This document shows positions 24,301-36,300 of a stretch of DNA of 64,000 nt, one piece after another. The notes beneath the pieces were generated by a model that was not told the DNA's origin, searched no databases, and worked only from the letters and a program-made list of their open reading frames with translations. Positions within the stretch are counted from its first letter, which is position 1; each line of letters opens with the position of its first letter. Source of the DNA: Xenopus tropicalis (taxonomy: Eukaryota > Chordata > Amphibia > Anura > Pipidae); contig NC_030679.2 of assembly GCF_000004195.4 (NCBI RefSeq), forward strand, positions 28,323,712 through 28,387,711. The letters run 5' to 3'. A program made the translations under genes and the position numbers.

Positions 24301-27300
24301 TCAGGGGAACTTGCAGATTGATGGTTAGTAAGTTTTTGGTAGTTGCCATGGAGATTTTGGGGAGAAATCTAGGTTTGTATCTAGTTTTTCCTTGATTTCT
24401 GACCAAAGCGCTAACTTCTGCAAGGGACTGCGGCCACAATTTTCCATGTAGAAAGAGAAGAGTGGTGTCTCTGAATAGCTGAAGGTGTGCACTTTTCGTA
24501 AATATATAGATTGTGGGGGTTATCTCACAGGTAGGGGGGGTTAACACTGAAAAACTGCAGGTAGTGCACATAGAGCGCAGCCCCCAAAATTTCAACTGAA
24601 ATTGCCCTTATGCATTGCCCCTGTTTTGGGGCATTTGGTGGCCACGTCTTTATGTGCACCCATACATATGGGGTATCGTTTTATTCAGGGGAACTTGCAG
24701 ATTGATGGTTAGTAAGTTTTTGGTAGTTGCCATGGAGATTTTGGGGAGAAATCTAGGTTTGTATCTAGTTTTTCCTTGATTTCTGACCAAAGCGCTAACT
24801 TCTGCAAGGGACTGCGGCCACAATTTTCCATGTAGAAAGAGAAGAGTGGTGTCTCTGAATAGCTGAAGGTTTGCACTTTTCGTAAATATATAGATTGTGG
24901 GGGTTATCTCACAGGTAGGGGGGGTTAACACTGAAAAACTGCAGGTAGTGCACATAGAGCGCAGCCCCCAAAATTTCAACTGAAATTGCCCTTATGCATT
25001 GCCCCTGTTTTGGGGCATTTGGTGGCCACGTCTTTATGTGCACCCATACATATGGGGTATCGTTTTATTCAGGGGAACTTGCAGATTGATGGTTAGTAAG
25101 TTTTGGTAGTTGCCATGGAGATTTTGGGGAGAAATCTAGGTTTTTTATCTGGTTTTTCCTTGATTTCTGACCAAAGCGCTTACTTCTGCAAGGGACTGCG
25201 GCCACAATTTTCCATGTAGAAAGAGAAGAGTGGTGTCTCTGAATAGCTGAAGGTGTGCACTTTTCAGAAATATATAGTTTGTGGGGGTTATTTCACAGGT
25301 AGGGGGGGTTAACACTGAAAAACTGCAGGAAGTGCACATAGAGCGCAGCCCCCACATTTTTAGCTGTAATTGCCCTTGTGCATTGCCCCTGCTTTGGAGT
25401 GTTTGGTGCCCATGTCTTTATGTGCACCCATACATATGGGGCATCATTTTATTCAGGAGAAGTTTGTCTTTCAAATATGCCTTTGTTAGAAAATTTTTAT
25501 GAGATTTTTTTTTGTCAAATCCACATTTGATCATGCGTCCAAGTTTACGTTTTAGAAAAAAAAAAAAAATGTCATAAAAAGTTCCAAATTTCACAATGCA
25601 CTGACAAAAGGTATTTGGCTTTTGAGTGAAAACTACATTGCACCTAGAAACCTGAAGGTCTGTAGTTTCTAAAGATACCAAACATGAGGGGATATTTTAG
25701 ATTTACATATAAGTTATGCTGCATCAACTGTTACAAGTGCTTTTCTGCTTTGTTCTGGTGTGATATTGTACTAAGTATTGCCTTAGTTTGGGGGTTACTT
25801 CTGGACAGGAACTGTGGGGTACCACCACATATTTGGTATCGTTGGAATTGGGAGTATCAGGGCTTTTACAAACAATAAAAAAAAGTGAGTAAAATTAACT
25901 TTTCTATGGAAAAAAACCTCAAAATATACAGAAATTTTTCATAATTTTATTTTTTTTTTACATATTTCACCCAAAATACACATCATATCTCCAGAAAAGT
26001 TATAAAATTTGGTATGTATGTCGAAGCCCAATTAGTGACGAAAAAAACGATATATAATTTCCCTAGTTTCGTGGAGGTTTTCCTACCAAAAAACATTGTT
26101 AAAGTGAATGAGTACAAAATGCTTAAAAAACGTCTGGCACTGGGGGGAACCGAAATGACGAATTCGGCTGGCACTTAAAGGGTTAAATAAAAGATAGCAA
26201 CTGATTTGCATTTCATTGAGTGAAATAAGTTTTTGAACCCTCTAACAAAAAAAGACTTAATACTTAGTGGAAAAACCCTTGTTTGCAAGCACAGAGGTCA
26301 AACGTTTCTTGTAATTAATGACCAAGTTTGCGCACATTTTAGGAGGAATGTTGGTCCACTCCTCTTTGCAGATCATCTCTAAATCCCTAAGGTTTCGAGG
26401 CTGTCTCTGTGCAACTCTGAGCTTGAGCTCCCTCCATAGGTTTTCTATTGGATTAAGGTCCGGAGACTGACTAGGCCACTCCATGACCTTAATGTGCTTC
26501 TTCTTGAGCCACTCCTTTGTTGCCTTTGCTGTATGTTTTGGGTCATTGTCGTGCTGGAACACCCATCCACGACCCATTTTCAGTTTCCTGGCAGAGGGAA
26601 GGAGGTTGTCGTTCAGGATTTCACGATACATGGCTCCGTCCATTTTCCCGTTAATGCGAATAAGTTGTCCTGTGCCCTTAGCAGAAAAACACCCCCAAAG
26701 CAAAATGTTTCCACCCCCATGCTTGATGGTGGGGACGGTGTTTTGGGGGTCATAGGCAGCATTTTTCTTCCTCCAAACACAGCAAGTTGAGTTAATGCCA
26801 AAGAGCTCTATTTTGGTTTCATCAGACCACAGCACCTTCTCCCAGTCACTCACAGAATCATTCAGGTGTTCATTGGCAAACTTCAGACGGGCCTGCACAT
26901 GTGCCTTCTTGAGCAGGGGGACCTTGCGAGCCCTGCAGGATTTTAATCCATTGCGGTGTAATGTGTTTCCAATGGTTTTCTTGGTGACTGTGGTCCCTGC
27001 TAATTTGAGGTCATTAACTAACTCCTCCCGTGTAGTTCTAGGATGCTTTTTCACCTTTCTCAGAATCATTGACACCCCACGAGGTGAGATCTTGCGTGGA
27101 GCCCCAGAGCGAGGTCGATTGATGGTCATTTTGTGCTCCTTCCATTTTCGAACAATCGCACCAACAGTTGTCACCTTCTCTCCCAGCTTCTTGCTAATGG
27201 TTTTGTAGCCCATTCCAGCCTTGTGCAGGTCTACAATTTTGTCTCTGACATCCTTGGACAGCTCTTTGGTCTTTCCCATGTTGGAGAGTTTGGAGTCTGC

Positions 27301-30300
27301 TTGATTGATTGATTCTGTGGACAGGTGTCTTTTATACAGGTGACTAGTTAAGACAGGTGTCCTTAATGAGGTTGACTAATTAAGTAGAAGTGTCTAACCA
27401 CTCTGTGGGAGCCAGAACTCTTAATGGTTGGTAGGGGTTCAAAAACTTATTTCACTCAATGAAATGCAAATCAGTTGCTATCTTTTATTTAAAGTTATTT
27501 TTTCGATTTTCCTTTTGATGTGCTATCTGCCACTGTTAAAATAAACCTACCATTGAAATGATACTGTTCTGAGACTTTTCATTTCTTTGTCATTGGACAA
27601 ACTTACAAAATCAGTGAGGGGTCAAATAATTATTTCCTCCACTGTATATCTCTTTTAGGAACTAATCCCATTGTATTCTACAGCTTATGAACTTATCAGC
27701 TATCTGCTATGTAACCTGTGCCTTTTCTACTTGTTTCAGCTTGAATGGCCACCCCCATGACTACACCGCAGCTTGCTCATGAAAGATGATGTTAGCTGAA
27801 GTATAATCCATGACACAGTTGTTCCTGCTGACTTGCAGTATTCAAGATGTATGTCAGAACACTTAAGTCAAGCCTGAACTGTGGCCATTGTGGTTTAAAA
27901 ATGCTGATTTAATTTTTAGTGCATCTTACAGAGACAAACTTGCCATTTGTGCATGGAAACACATTGCCAGGCATAAACAGCTTTTTAATACATGAGAGCA
28001 AAGTGAGGTATAAGAGAGTGACCTAGCATTGATATACCTTTCTTGTGTGCTACGCATATACAGTGGCTTGCAAAAGTAATCGAAGTATTTGAACTTTGAA
28101 GTATTTGAACTTTTCCACATTTTGTCACATTACAGCCACAAACATGAATCAATTTTATTGGAATTCCACGTGAAAGACCAATACAAAGTGGTGTACACGT
28201 GAGAAGTGGAACGAAAATCATACATGATTCCAAACATTTTTTACAAATAACTGCAAAGTGGGGTGTGCGTAATTATTCAGCCCCCTGAGTCAATACTTTG
28301 TAGAACCACCTTTTGCTGCAATTACAGCTGCCAGGCTTTTAGGGTATGTCTCTACCAGCTTTGCACATCTAGAGACTGAAATCCTTGCCCATTCTTCTTT
28401 GCAAAAAAGCTCCAGCTCAGTCAGATTAGATGGACAGCGTTTGTGAACAGCAGTTTTCAGATCTTGCCACAGATTCTCCATTGGATTTAGATCTGGACTT
28501 TGACTGGGCCATTCTAACACATGGATATGTTTTGTTTTAAACCATTCCATTGTTGCCCTGGCTTTATGTTTAGGGTCGTTGTCCTGCTGGAAGGTCAACC
28601 TCTGCCCCAGTCTCAAGTCTTTTGCAGACTCCAAGAGGTTTTCTTCCAAGATTGCCCTGTATTTGGCTGCATCCATCTTCCCATCAACTCTGACCAGCTT
28701 TCCTGTCCCTGCTGAAGAGAAGCACCCCCAGAGCATCATGCTGCCACCACCATATTTGACAATGGGGATGGTGTGTTCAGAGTGATGTGCAGTGTTAGTT
28801 TTCCGCCACACATAGCGTTTTGCATTTTGGCCAAAAAGTTCCATTTTGGTCTCATCTGACCAGAGCACCTTCTTCCACATGTTTGCTGTGTCCCCCACAT
28901 GGCTTGTGGCAAACTGCAAACGGGACTTCTTATGGTTTTCTGTTAACAATGGCTTTCTTCTTGCCACTCTTCCATAAAGGCCAACTTTGTGCAGTGCACG
29001 ACTAATAGTTGTCCTATGGACAGATTCCCCCACCTGAGCTGTAGATCTCTGCAGCTCGTGCAGAGTCACCATGGGCCTCTTGGCTGCATTTCTGATCAGC
29101 GCTCTCCTTGTTCGGCCTGTAAGTTTAGGTGGATGGCCTTGTCTTGGTAGGTTTACAGTTGTGCCATACTCCTTCCATTTCTGAATGATCGCTTGAACAG
29201 TGCTCCGTGGGATGTTCAAGGCTTTGGAAATCTTTTTGTAGCCTAAGACTGCTTTAAATTTCTCAATAACTCTATCCCTGACCTGTCTGGTGTGTTCTTT
29301 GGACTTCATGGTGTTGTCAGACAACCTCTGAGGCTGTCACAGAGCAGCTGTATTTGTACTGACATTAGATTACACACAGGTGCACTCTATTTAGTCATTA
29401 GCACTCATCAGGCAATGTCTATGGGCAAATGACTGCACTCAGACCAAAGGGGGCTGAATAATTACGCACACCCCACTTTCCAGTTATTTATTTGTAAAAA
29501 AATGTTTGGAATCATGTATGATTTTTGTTCCACTTCTCACGTGTACACCACTTTGTATTGGTCTTTCACGTGGAATTCCAATAAAATTGATTCATGTTTG
29601 TGGCTGTAATGTGACAAAATGCGGAAAAGTTCAAGGGGCCGAATACTTTTGCAAGTCACTGTAGGTACTCGATTTTGCACCATTTCAACCTGCAAGCAAC
29701 TGAATGGTGTATAAGTTCACACCAATGTCCTGCCCACATAACTTTTCTTCTATTGCAGATGCAAGTTATGCTCATTTTTGTACAACATTTTACTTTTGAT
29801 TACATTGGTGTTCACAAGATTCGTGGATCGAATGCTGCATTGTGGGCTAAAGACATGGCAGATGGTACCAATGATTTGCACTATGCACTACTCTAGTAAA
29901 TGAGCCCTTTTGTTATAAGCAAAGCCACATTTTGTATTGAATTTCCAACCTCTATGTCATGGCATTTTTCCCATTGGGCAAAATAGTGACTAAAAGGGGC
30001 CCACTTAAACTTATGTTACTAGTGGTGTTCAATTAGTTGCATTGGTCTCTGTTGCAGGAACTCAAAATGAAAAGAAGGTAGAATTTTTTTTTTAGGAAAC
30101 AAAGCAAATATCCTTTGAAAAGTGTATAGGCACAAGGTCATTAATTAAAGGGTTTGTGCACTTTTAAATGAACTTTCAGTATGATGGTGACAATGATATT
30201 CATGGACAGTCTGAAATATGTTTTCAGCAGCTATCTGGTCTGCTAGGGTCTTGTTTACTTTAGCAACCAGGCAGAGGTTTGAACGAGAGACTGGTATATG

Positions 30301-33300
30301 AATAGGAGGGGCCAGAATAGAAAGATAAAGATAAAAAGATGTCAAATAATTTAAAAACAGAAAAGTTGCTTAGAGTACGCCATTCAGGTAATTAAAATTT
30401 ACCTGAAGATTAACCATCCCTTTAAGATGCGGCAATGTGCCAAGTTTTTTTTTTTTGCACTTTGCAGAATGTTGTGTGTAGGACCCATTGGTGCAGAACT
30501 TTGAGTCCACAGAACAGAATGCAAAGGGTTGCATCTGCAGATGGTTGACAGCACTGTATACAAGAGAGGTGGAATACAAATGACACATTGCCTTTACCTG
30601 GCACAACCCTAGCTTGTGGTCATTCAGAATGAAGGACACAAGTCACTAGGGAGTCATGTAATTGCACCACATTATTAATCCAGTGCAAGGCACAGAGCGC
30701 AGCAGCCTGGGGCATAAACATGGTTGTAAGTGTATATAGGCTCTAAAGGTTGCAGCTTTGCAACAGCGATTTTGCAGCTCCCTAAACAAGACAGCAGACA
30801 CACGAGCAGGTTATGTGCAATGTTTACTTACCTGAACATCTTTCCAGGTTGTAATCAGGCTGTTTTCCAAATCCATTTGTGTAACCTGCTCTTCATCGAT
30901 CTGTTACAGGAAAACAATTTCAGCTATATGATATGGCTTAGTTAAGGCCATTAACCAACACGTGAAGGATTTACTTTGGTGCTCTAATCTATTACACTGA
31001 ATCAAATAACAGCTTGCAGAAATGTAGAATTTCAACATGGTCCTTCTGTACACCATTATGGTTCCGTGATATCTGTTCTTTAGGAATTTGGGCTTTTCAA
31101 ATGTTTAAATTTCTATATTTTGCATACAATATGGACTAAAACACATGGACTTGGTGACTATATACTGGTTTTGGACCTTCCTCTTCAAGTTTAAGACATC
31201 TGACTGGACGTTGGCTCATATTTAAGAAGAAGCATGTGGGTAGAGCTTACAATTTTGGTAGAAACACCTATGTTACCAGTTGTGTGCATTTTAATTACAC
31301 CTGATGAAGGGCGAGAGTCCCAAAATGTTCTTTGTCTCTACTAATAAATCCTTTCTGACAAAAACAAATAACCAAGAATATACTTACTTCAAATACAGAA
31401 GCGTAGTTATCTATAATATCCTCCATAACCTTCACCTCGTGTTCCCCTTTCCCATCTGTCTGAAACAGACTTGGGGCAAACAAGAGTGCAAGATTTTTTG
31501 TGCACATTTGGTTGAGATCAGCACATTTTTGAACCCTAAAAAATTAAAGAGATTTGTAAAATTAAAGGGTGTGTCTACTATGTGACTGTTCCTAGGAATA
31601 ACTTCAACCACGATTCAGCCTCTGTCAACCAGAAGGATGGTTTGTCCTGACATGATATAAATTGGTCACGATTCTAGTAACTTGGACTTGTAGTCAGTGA
31701 AGCTCTGGCTTGAAATTCCACTCCGCTAAACCAGGGCATGATAGAGTTGGGATGCTTTTAATTAAATGGCTTTCAACTTTGTATTGCTTTAACTATATCA
31801 TTCTTAAATAAAACCACTTACATATATAGTAATACATATATTGTGGTGTATATTGTATGTTTTACTAAATGTTCCCAGCAACATGGCAAATCCTCATTTA
31901 GTACTTATAGTACAATATGCCATGGGCTATATACAGTGCCAGGCAGATTAAGTATGGGCATCAAACTGGAGCAAGTGGAACCTGTCTTTAGTTTTTACCT
32001 CCACTTATAAAAGTACCCCTAAGGGTTTAACCCAGCACTAAGTTTGCTCAGAATAGGAAAAGGGTTTGCCGCTTCCCTTTCCGGGATAAGAAAAGCCCTG
32101 GTAGTTCTTTATAGCCAAGGGTTTTAAGTGCCTCAGACCTTTGAATGCAAAGGGACCATGAGTTCTGTCTCTTTGGATGCCACTAGGTAAAGTAGTCGTA
32201 GGTTCTAAAGAGCCTTGCGTAGGAGAGACAGATAAATCTCAAGAGCAGCACCACTGTTAGAGTCTTGTACATTGGGACTTAACACTTTGCTAGTGACTTC
32301 TACCACTGGCTGTACCTAATACCAAGGCTGTGAAAAATGACATCATGGAAGTAACTATTCAGAATATTGTGATATTGTGTGTTAATGTTTTGTTTATCAG
32401 CTTGAAGTAACAAGCAAATAAACAATTAACTGCATTGTAAGAGCCACTGGCACCATAGTTATTCAAAAACTTGTAAAGTGTGTGTGAATTCAGAGTGGAA
32501 ACCCCTTCCTCTATTTCTAAAGTAAGGGCCAACCTGTAAATAGTAGTCCAGTGTAATTCATGTTCTGCTGGGAGCTACAGGGGGTTGTAACTTGTCAGGC
32601 TTATGTAGGGAAGGAAAAGCAAGTATCCAAAGAGGAACTAACCACCCCAACAGTTAAATTAGCATGGCATAAATGTGTTCTGGGGTGAAAATAGCAATCT
32701 GCACAACCGTCAGTTTAGATAGATAGGTGTGATTAAAAATATTTCAACAGTCTATATTTACTTTTCCTGTATCCAGTGAAATAGTGTCTTACCGGTAAAG
32801 GTGACCAATAAGAGCAGCCAGTGTAGCTCTGTTAACTCTTGGAAGGTGGTTAATTAGCTCCATATATTTTTCCAGTCGTTTTGATTTTTCTGGGTTGTCT
32901 GGAAAAACAAGATATAGTTAGATACTTTTTCATTAAGTACAATAGGTTCATTAAGTACAATAAGTATGTTTCATTAAGTACAATAAAAGAGAAAGATCAT
33001 GGAGTATAGTATAGAAACTATAATTTCTACTGTTTATGTTTTTATTATTTTACTTATTTTTCACTTCTTTCCAAAGGCATAAGCAAAATGTTGGGGGCTA
33101 GATTTCCATCATTCCTTTTCTTTCTGAAAAAGAATGGCTATTCCTTCTTTATTCAGACATTTCAATATATGATTGCTTCCTAGGGTGAATAAATCTTGCA
33201 CCCAAATAGCATCTAAGATGCATAGGTTAAAGTTGAAAGTAGCCAATTGCTTGAAAACTGTGGTGGGGATGGATCCCTACTGTGAGGAAGCGTACCTACG

Positions 33301-36300
33301 GACTGGGGGTTGGTGATGACTGTAGTTCATGTTCTCCTGTATAAGGAGAGGAAACACATGATTCTGTCTGTTTGGCCTCTGAATATTTGATATACATAAG
33401 AAGCACCTTTCTACTATAAAAATCTTATGAGTTTAGAACCACTTGTGTCCATGTCTCTTTGTGATAGTGAATGTGCTGAGAGTTATTGTACGGCTGAAAT
33501 CCCTTCCACCAATACATCTGTACAGACCAGCTGAGGTGAGGAATCTCTCTACCCTTGAGCCAACCCGTTGCTAAAAACTTATTGGAAATGGGTTTACGTC
33601 CTCAACATATTACTACAAATGACTTCATGAAACTCTTTAAAATGGTTAGTTTGGTCTAAATCAAAACCCAAATTTAATAAAAAGGCACTAAGTTTGCCCA
33701 GGTACAGTAACCCATAGCAACCAATAAGATGCTTTTAAACAGATGAACTATTGATTGGTTGCTATAGGTGATTATAACAGTAGCAAACGTTGCACATTTT
33801 ATTACATTTTCCTATATTTCCAAATTTGTGTTGCATTGGCGTAGAAGGAAACATACCTGCAGCCTCTTTCCATTGTGGATGAAGCTCTGTAGTAAATATT
33901 GGGTCATCAAGTTCCCTAAAAAACCTTTTTAGCACATCGGTTACATCCTCGATAAAGTTATCACTGATGCGGAGCTTGACATTGCGCGCATCCTTGCGGA
34001 ACTCATCCATGAGCAGTTTTATTCGCGATTTGGCCCCATTTTTACGGTAGATCCCCTCGTGCCGCAGACCTGCAGAAAAGAAGAGATTACTCTGTTACAC
34101 TTTGCCACCATGAGTAAAATGCTTATTACATTAGCTGCTGACTTTTCTTCTAACAGAACATTGTCATTATAGACAATATAATATATGTCTTGGATCTCTT
34201 ACCACCATAGCTGATTTCCCGTCGCTCCCCTGCTGCACAGAGTCTGCACAGCTTGTGCACTGTGCTCCCCCCTCTACGGCATTCCCACACATGCACATGC
34301 AGGGGGGGAGGAGAGGGGGAAGTGGTGGGGGCAAGGTGGACGGCCAGGTCGCTTAGAGTGTCCGGCCTGCTTGGCCCTTCTCTGTCTTTAGGCGTAAGGT
34401 AACAGCGCCTAATGACACTGGGCATAAAGGGAACCCTGGAGCTATCACCTGGTTAGGAAGTGGTGGTAAATCCATGGTGATAGTGAGTTAATAGGCACAG
34501 GAGCACTCGATTTGGAACAGACGGCAGGTAGGACTGGGAACAACTATACAGAAGTGCAAGGAGTGCATTTTGGCTTAAGTTCCTTTAATGTGAGCGGTTT
34601 TATGTGCAATTGACTGCAGGGAAATCTGTGGGCCCACAACTGCACTTGCAGATATAAATGCAGTTGCCTTGCTTTCTACTTAAGGTTTCCTCCATCAGCT
34701 TTCTTTTGTTACACTGTTTATCCCTCCTGCACCCATCTTGGAGTGTCCTGTATTGTGAATAGCATTTGGGTGTGTGGAGAAAGGCCTACCATATTGGGTT
34801 AGAAAAGCGATGCAGCTATCTACGATGATCGGAATGTCATTCCTGCTAAGCTGTTGCTCCCGTAGAACATTGCCACTGCTACATGCTGCAGCTTGAATAT
34901 CAGTGCTCCAGGCAAGGAAATCTGCCTTTGTAACCCCCTGAAGGTAAAGAGTCCTGTAAGGAAGTAGAAGGAAATCCATATAAACATCATTAAGGTGAGG
35001 CTTCTGAATTGTAAACACAAAACCAATTATTTTGCATAAATTGAATGTTTTAACACCAAGGGTGCCAAGGACCACTGTATATCCATGTTCACGAAATAGG
35101 GGCATATATTACATTTTTTCACAGTCTAGATTTAAATTGTCCATCTTTATTTTCTTTTTTTCTAAGATTAATCACTGAATTCTTGTGGTCCAACTACTCA
35201 GTTTGTGCAGGTTAAGGGGTGGGGAAGTGGGAAATGCATGTATGTGATTCTTTGATGTGTATGGGCTGAGAAAGTGTAATATCATATTCTTCCTACCAGA
35301 GAGATATTTTTTATACCATTTTCTCTTCCACTTCTCTTAATAAAATTAGTTTTTGTGATTATAGTTTGTGTTTTTACAATTTACTCATACAAACCCAGGA
35401 TTTTATATTTGCTAACATTTTTCTAATATTTTTTTTTATTTTATTTTTTTAAGTAGCATTACATGTATGGACAACTGGTACAATATTTAGCAACTATAAA
35501 AAGAGTACTTGCAGACATCACACTATCCTTTCTGCCAGTGGCCAGTAGGTGGCACAGAGATAGCACATATATGTTGGCATTATTAAAGTAGGACTGAGAA
35601 TACTGCTATGGATACAATACACAGACAGACCTTTCTGCCAGTTGGCCAGTAGATGGCACAGGGATAGCATGTATATGTTGGCATTATTACAGTAGGACTA
35701 AGAATACTGCTATAGATACAATGCACAGACAGAGCTTTCTGCACAGTTGCCGGTAGATGGCAGAGGTTTATCATATCAAACAATTGTGGTAACAAGCAGG
35801 CCATTGCTAGTGAGACAACATACCGCCCTTTCTCGACAAGAATCAGCATATCTTTCTTCTCTGTGTTTTCTGATCCTAGTGATACAGCTGATTAAGCAAA
35901 AGGAGAAACAGAAATAATGAGCAAGCATGTTAGAAGTTGTATTACTTTATTTTACAGTTATACATTTTATACTTTTAAAATAAGTAAAGGTCGTGTCTGG
36001 GATATTACTCATTTTCACAGGGCACAATAAATGGGGCTTAAAAAATATAATTAGCAGATATATCACAAACCCTCCAACTCCTTAGACTATTCCAAGGTCT
36101 AGTCATTTGTGAGGCTGTTACATATATGTTTTAATACCTTATTAAGTCAAATCCTCTGACAGGAAACAGCAAAAGGGCAGTTCATGTACTAGCATTTTTG
36201 CTGGTAAATTTGCATCTGGGTCAAAATATATAGTTACCAATCAGTGATTAGCTCTTTTCGTCAAGCTGAAGGTATAATGTTTGAAGCATAAATCTATTTG

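Larger units (their letters stand above)
20837..26182. mobile_element. piggyBac-like non-autonomous element nested in the Tc1 repeat
   Basis: Termini CCCTTTAAGTGCCA (20837-20850) and its exact inverse TGGCACTTAAAGGG (26169-26182) are flanked by TTAA on both sides (20833-20836 and 26183-26186). The uninterrupted right Tc1 repeat shows the empty site acTTTAAAtaa. TTAA duplication plus CCC...GGG ends is diagnostic for the piggyBac superfamily. No transposase frame exists inside. Contents in order: sub-terminal palindromes, promoter-like block with short ORF, T-rich tract, hairpin cluster, tandem array, AT-rich tail. Confidence 0.88.
20681..27644 (-). mobile_element. Tc1-like transposon interrupted by a piggyBac-like insertion
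   Basis: The ends cagtggaggaaataattatt... and ...aataattatttcctccactg are flanked by TA on both sides. The terminal inverted repeats are about 210 bp and look identical by eye: left 20681-20836 plus 26187-26240, right 27435-27644. Removing the nested 5346-bp element and one TTAA leaves 1614 bp, the usual size of an autonomous Tc1 element. It encodes an intact transposase at 26257-27279 and lies in an arap3 intron in the same orientation as arap3. Confidence 0.95.
31536..35520. other. arap3 introns around exons 18-21
   Basis: Apart from the exons I recognise no gene, RNA or clear transposon. A triplication of cattaagtacaata occurs at 32932-32985. Confidence 0.5.

Noticed and set aside
22251..25357. 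Repeated minus-strand frames of up to 122 codons ([15 protein letters not shown] type)
   Set aside because: They arise from the tandem unit and differ or shift between units without selection on the frame; no domain is recognisable.
22195..25450. CRISPR-like array
   Set aside because: Units are about 384 bp, contiguous without unique spacers, and lie inside a eukaryotic transposon.
26483..27208. Plus-strand frames of 90-137 codons
   Set aside because: Antisense shadows of the first Tc1 transposase.
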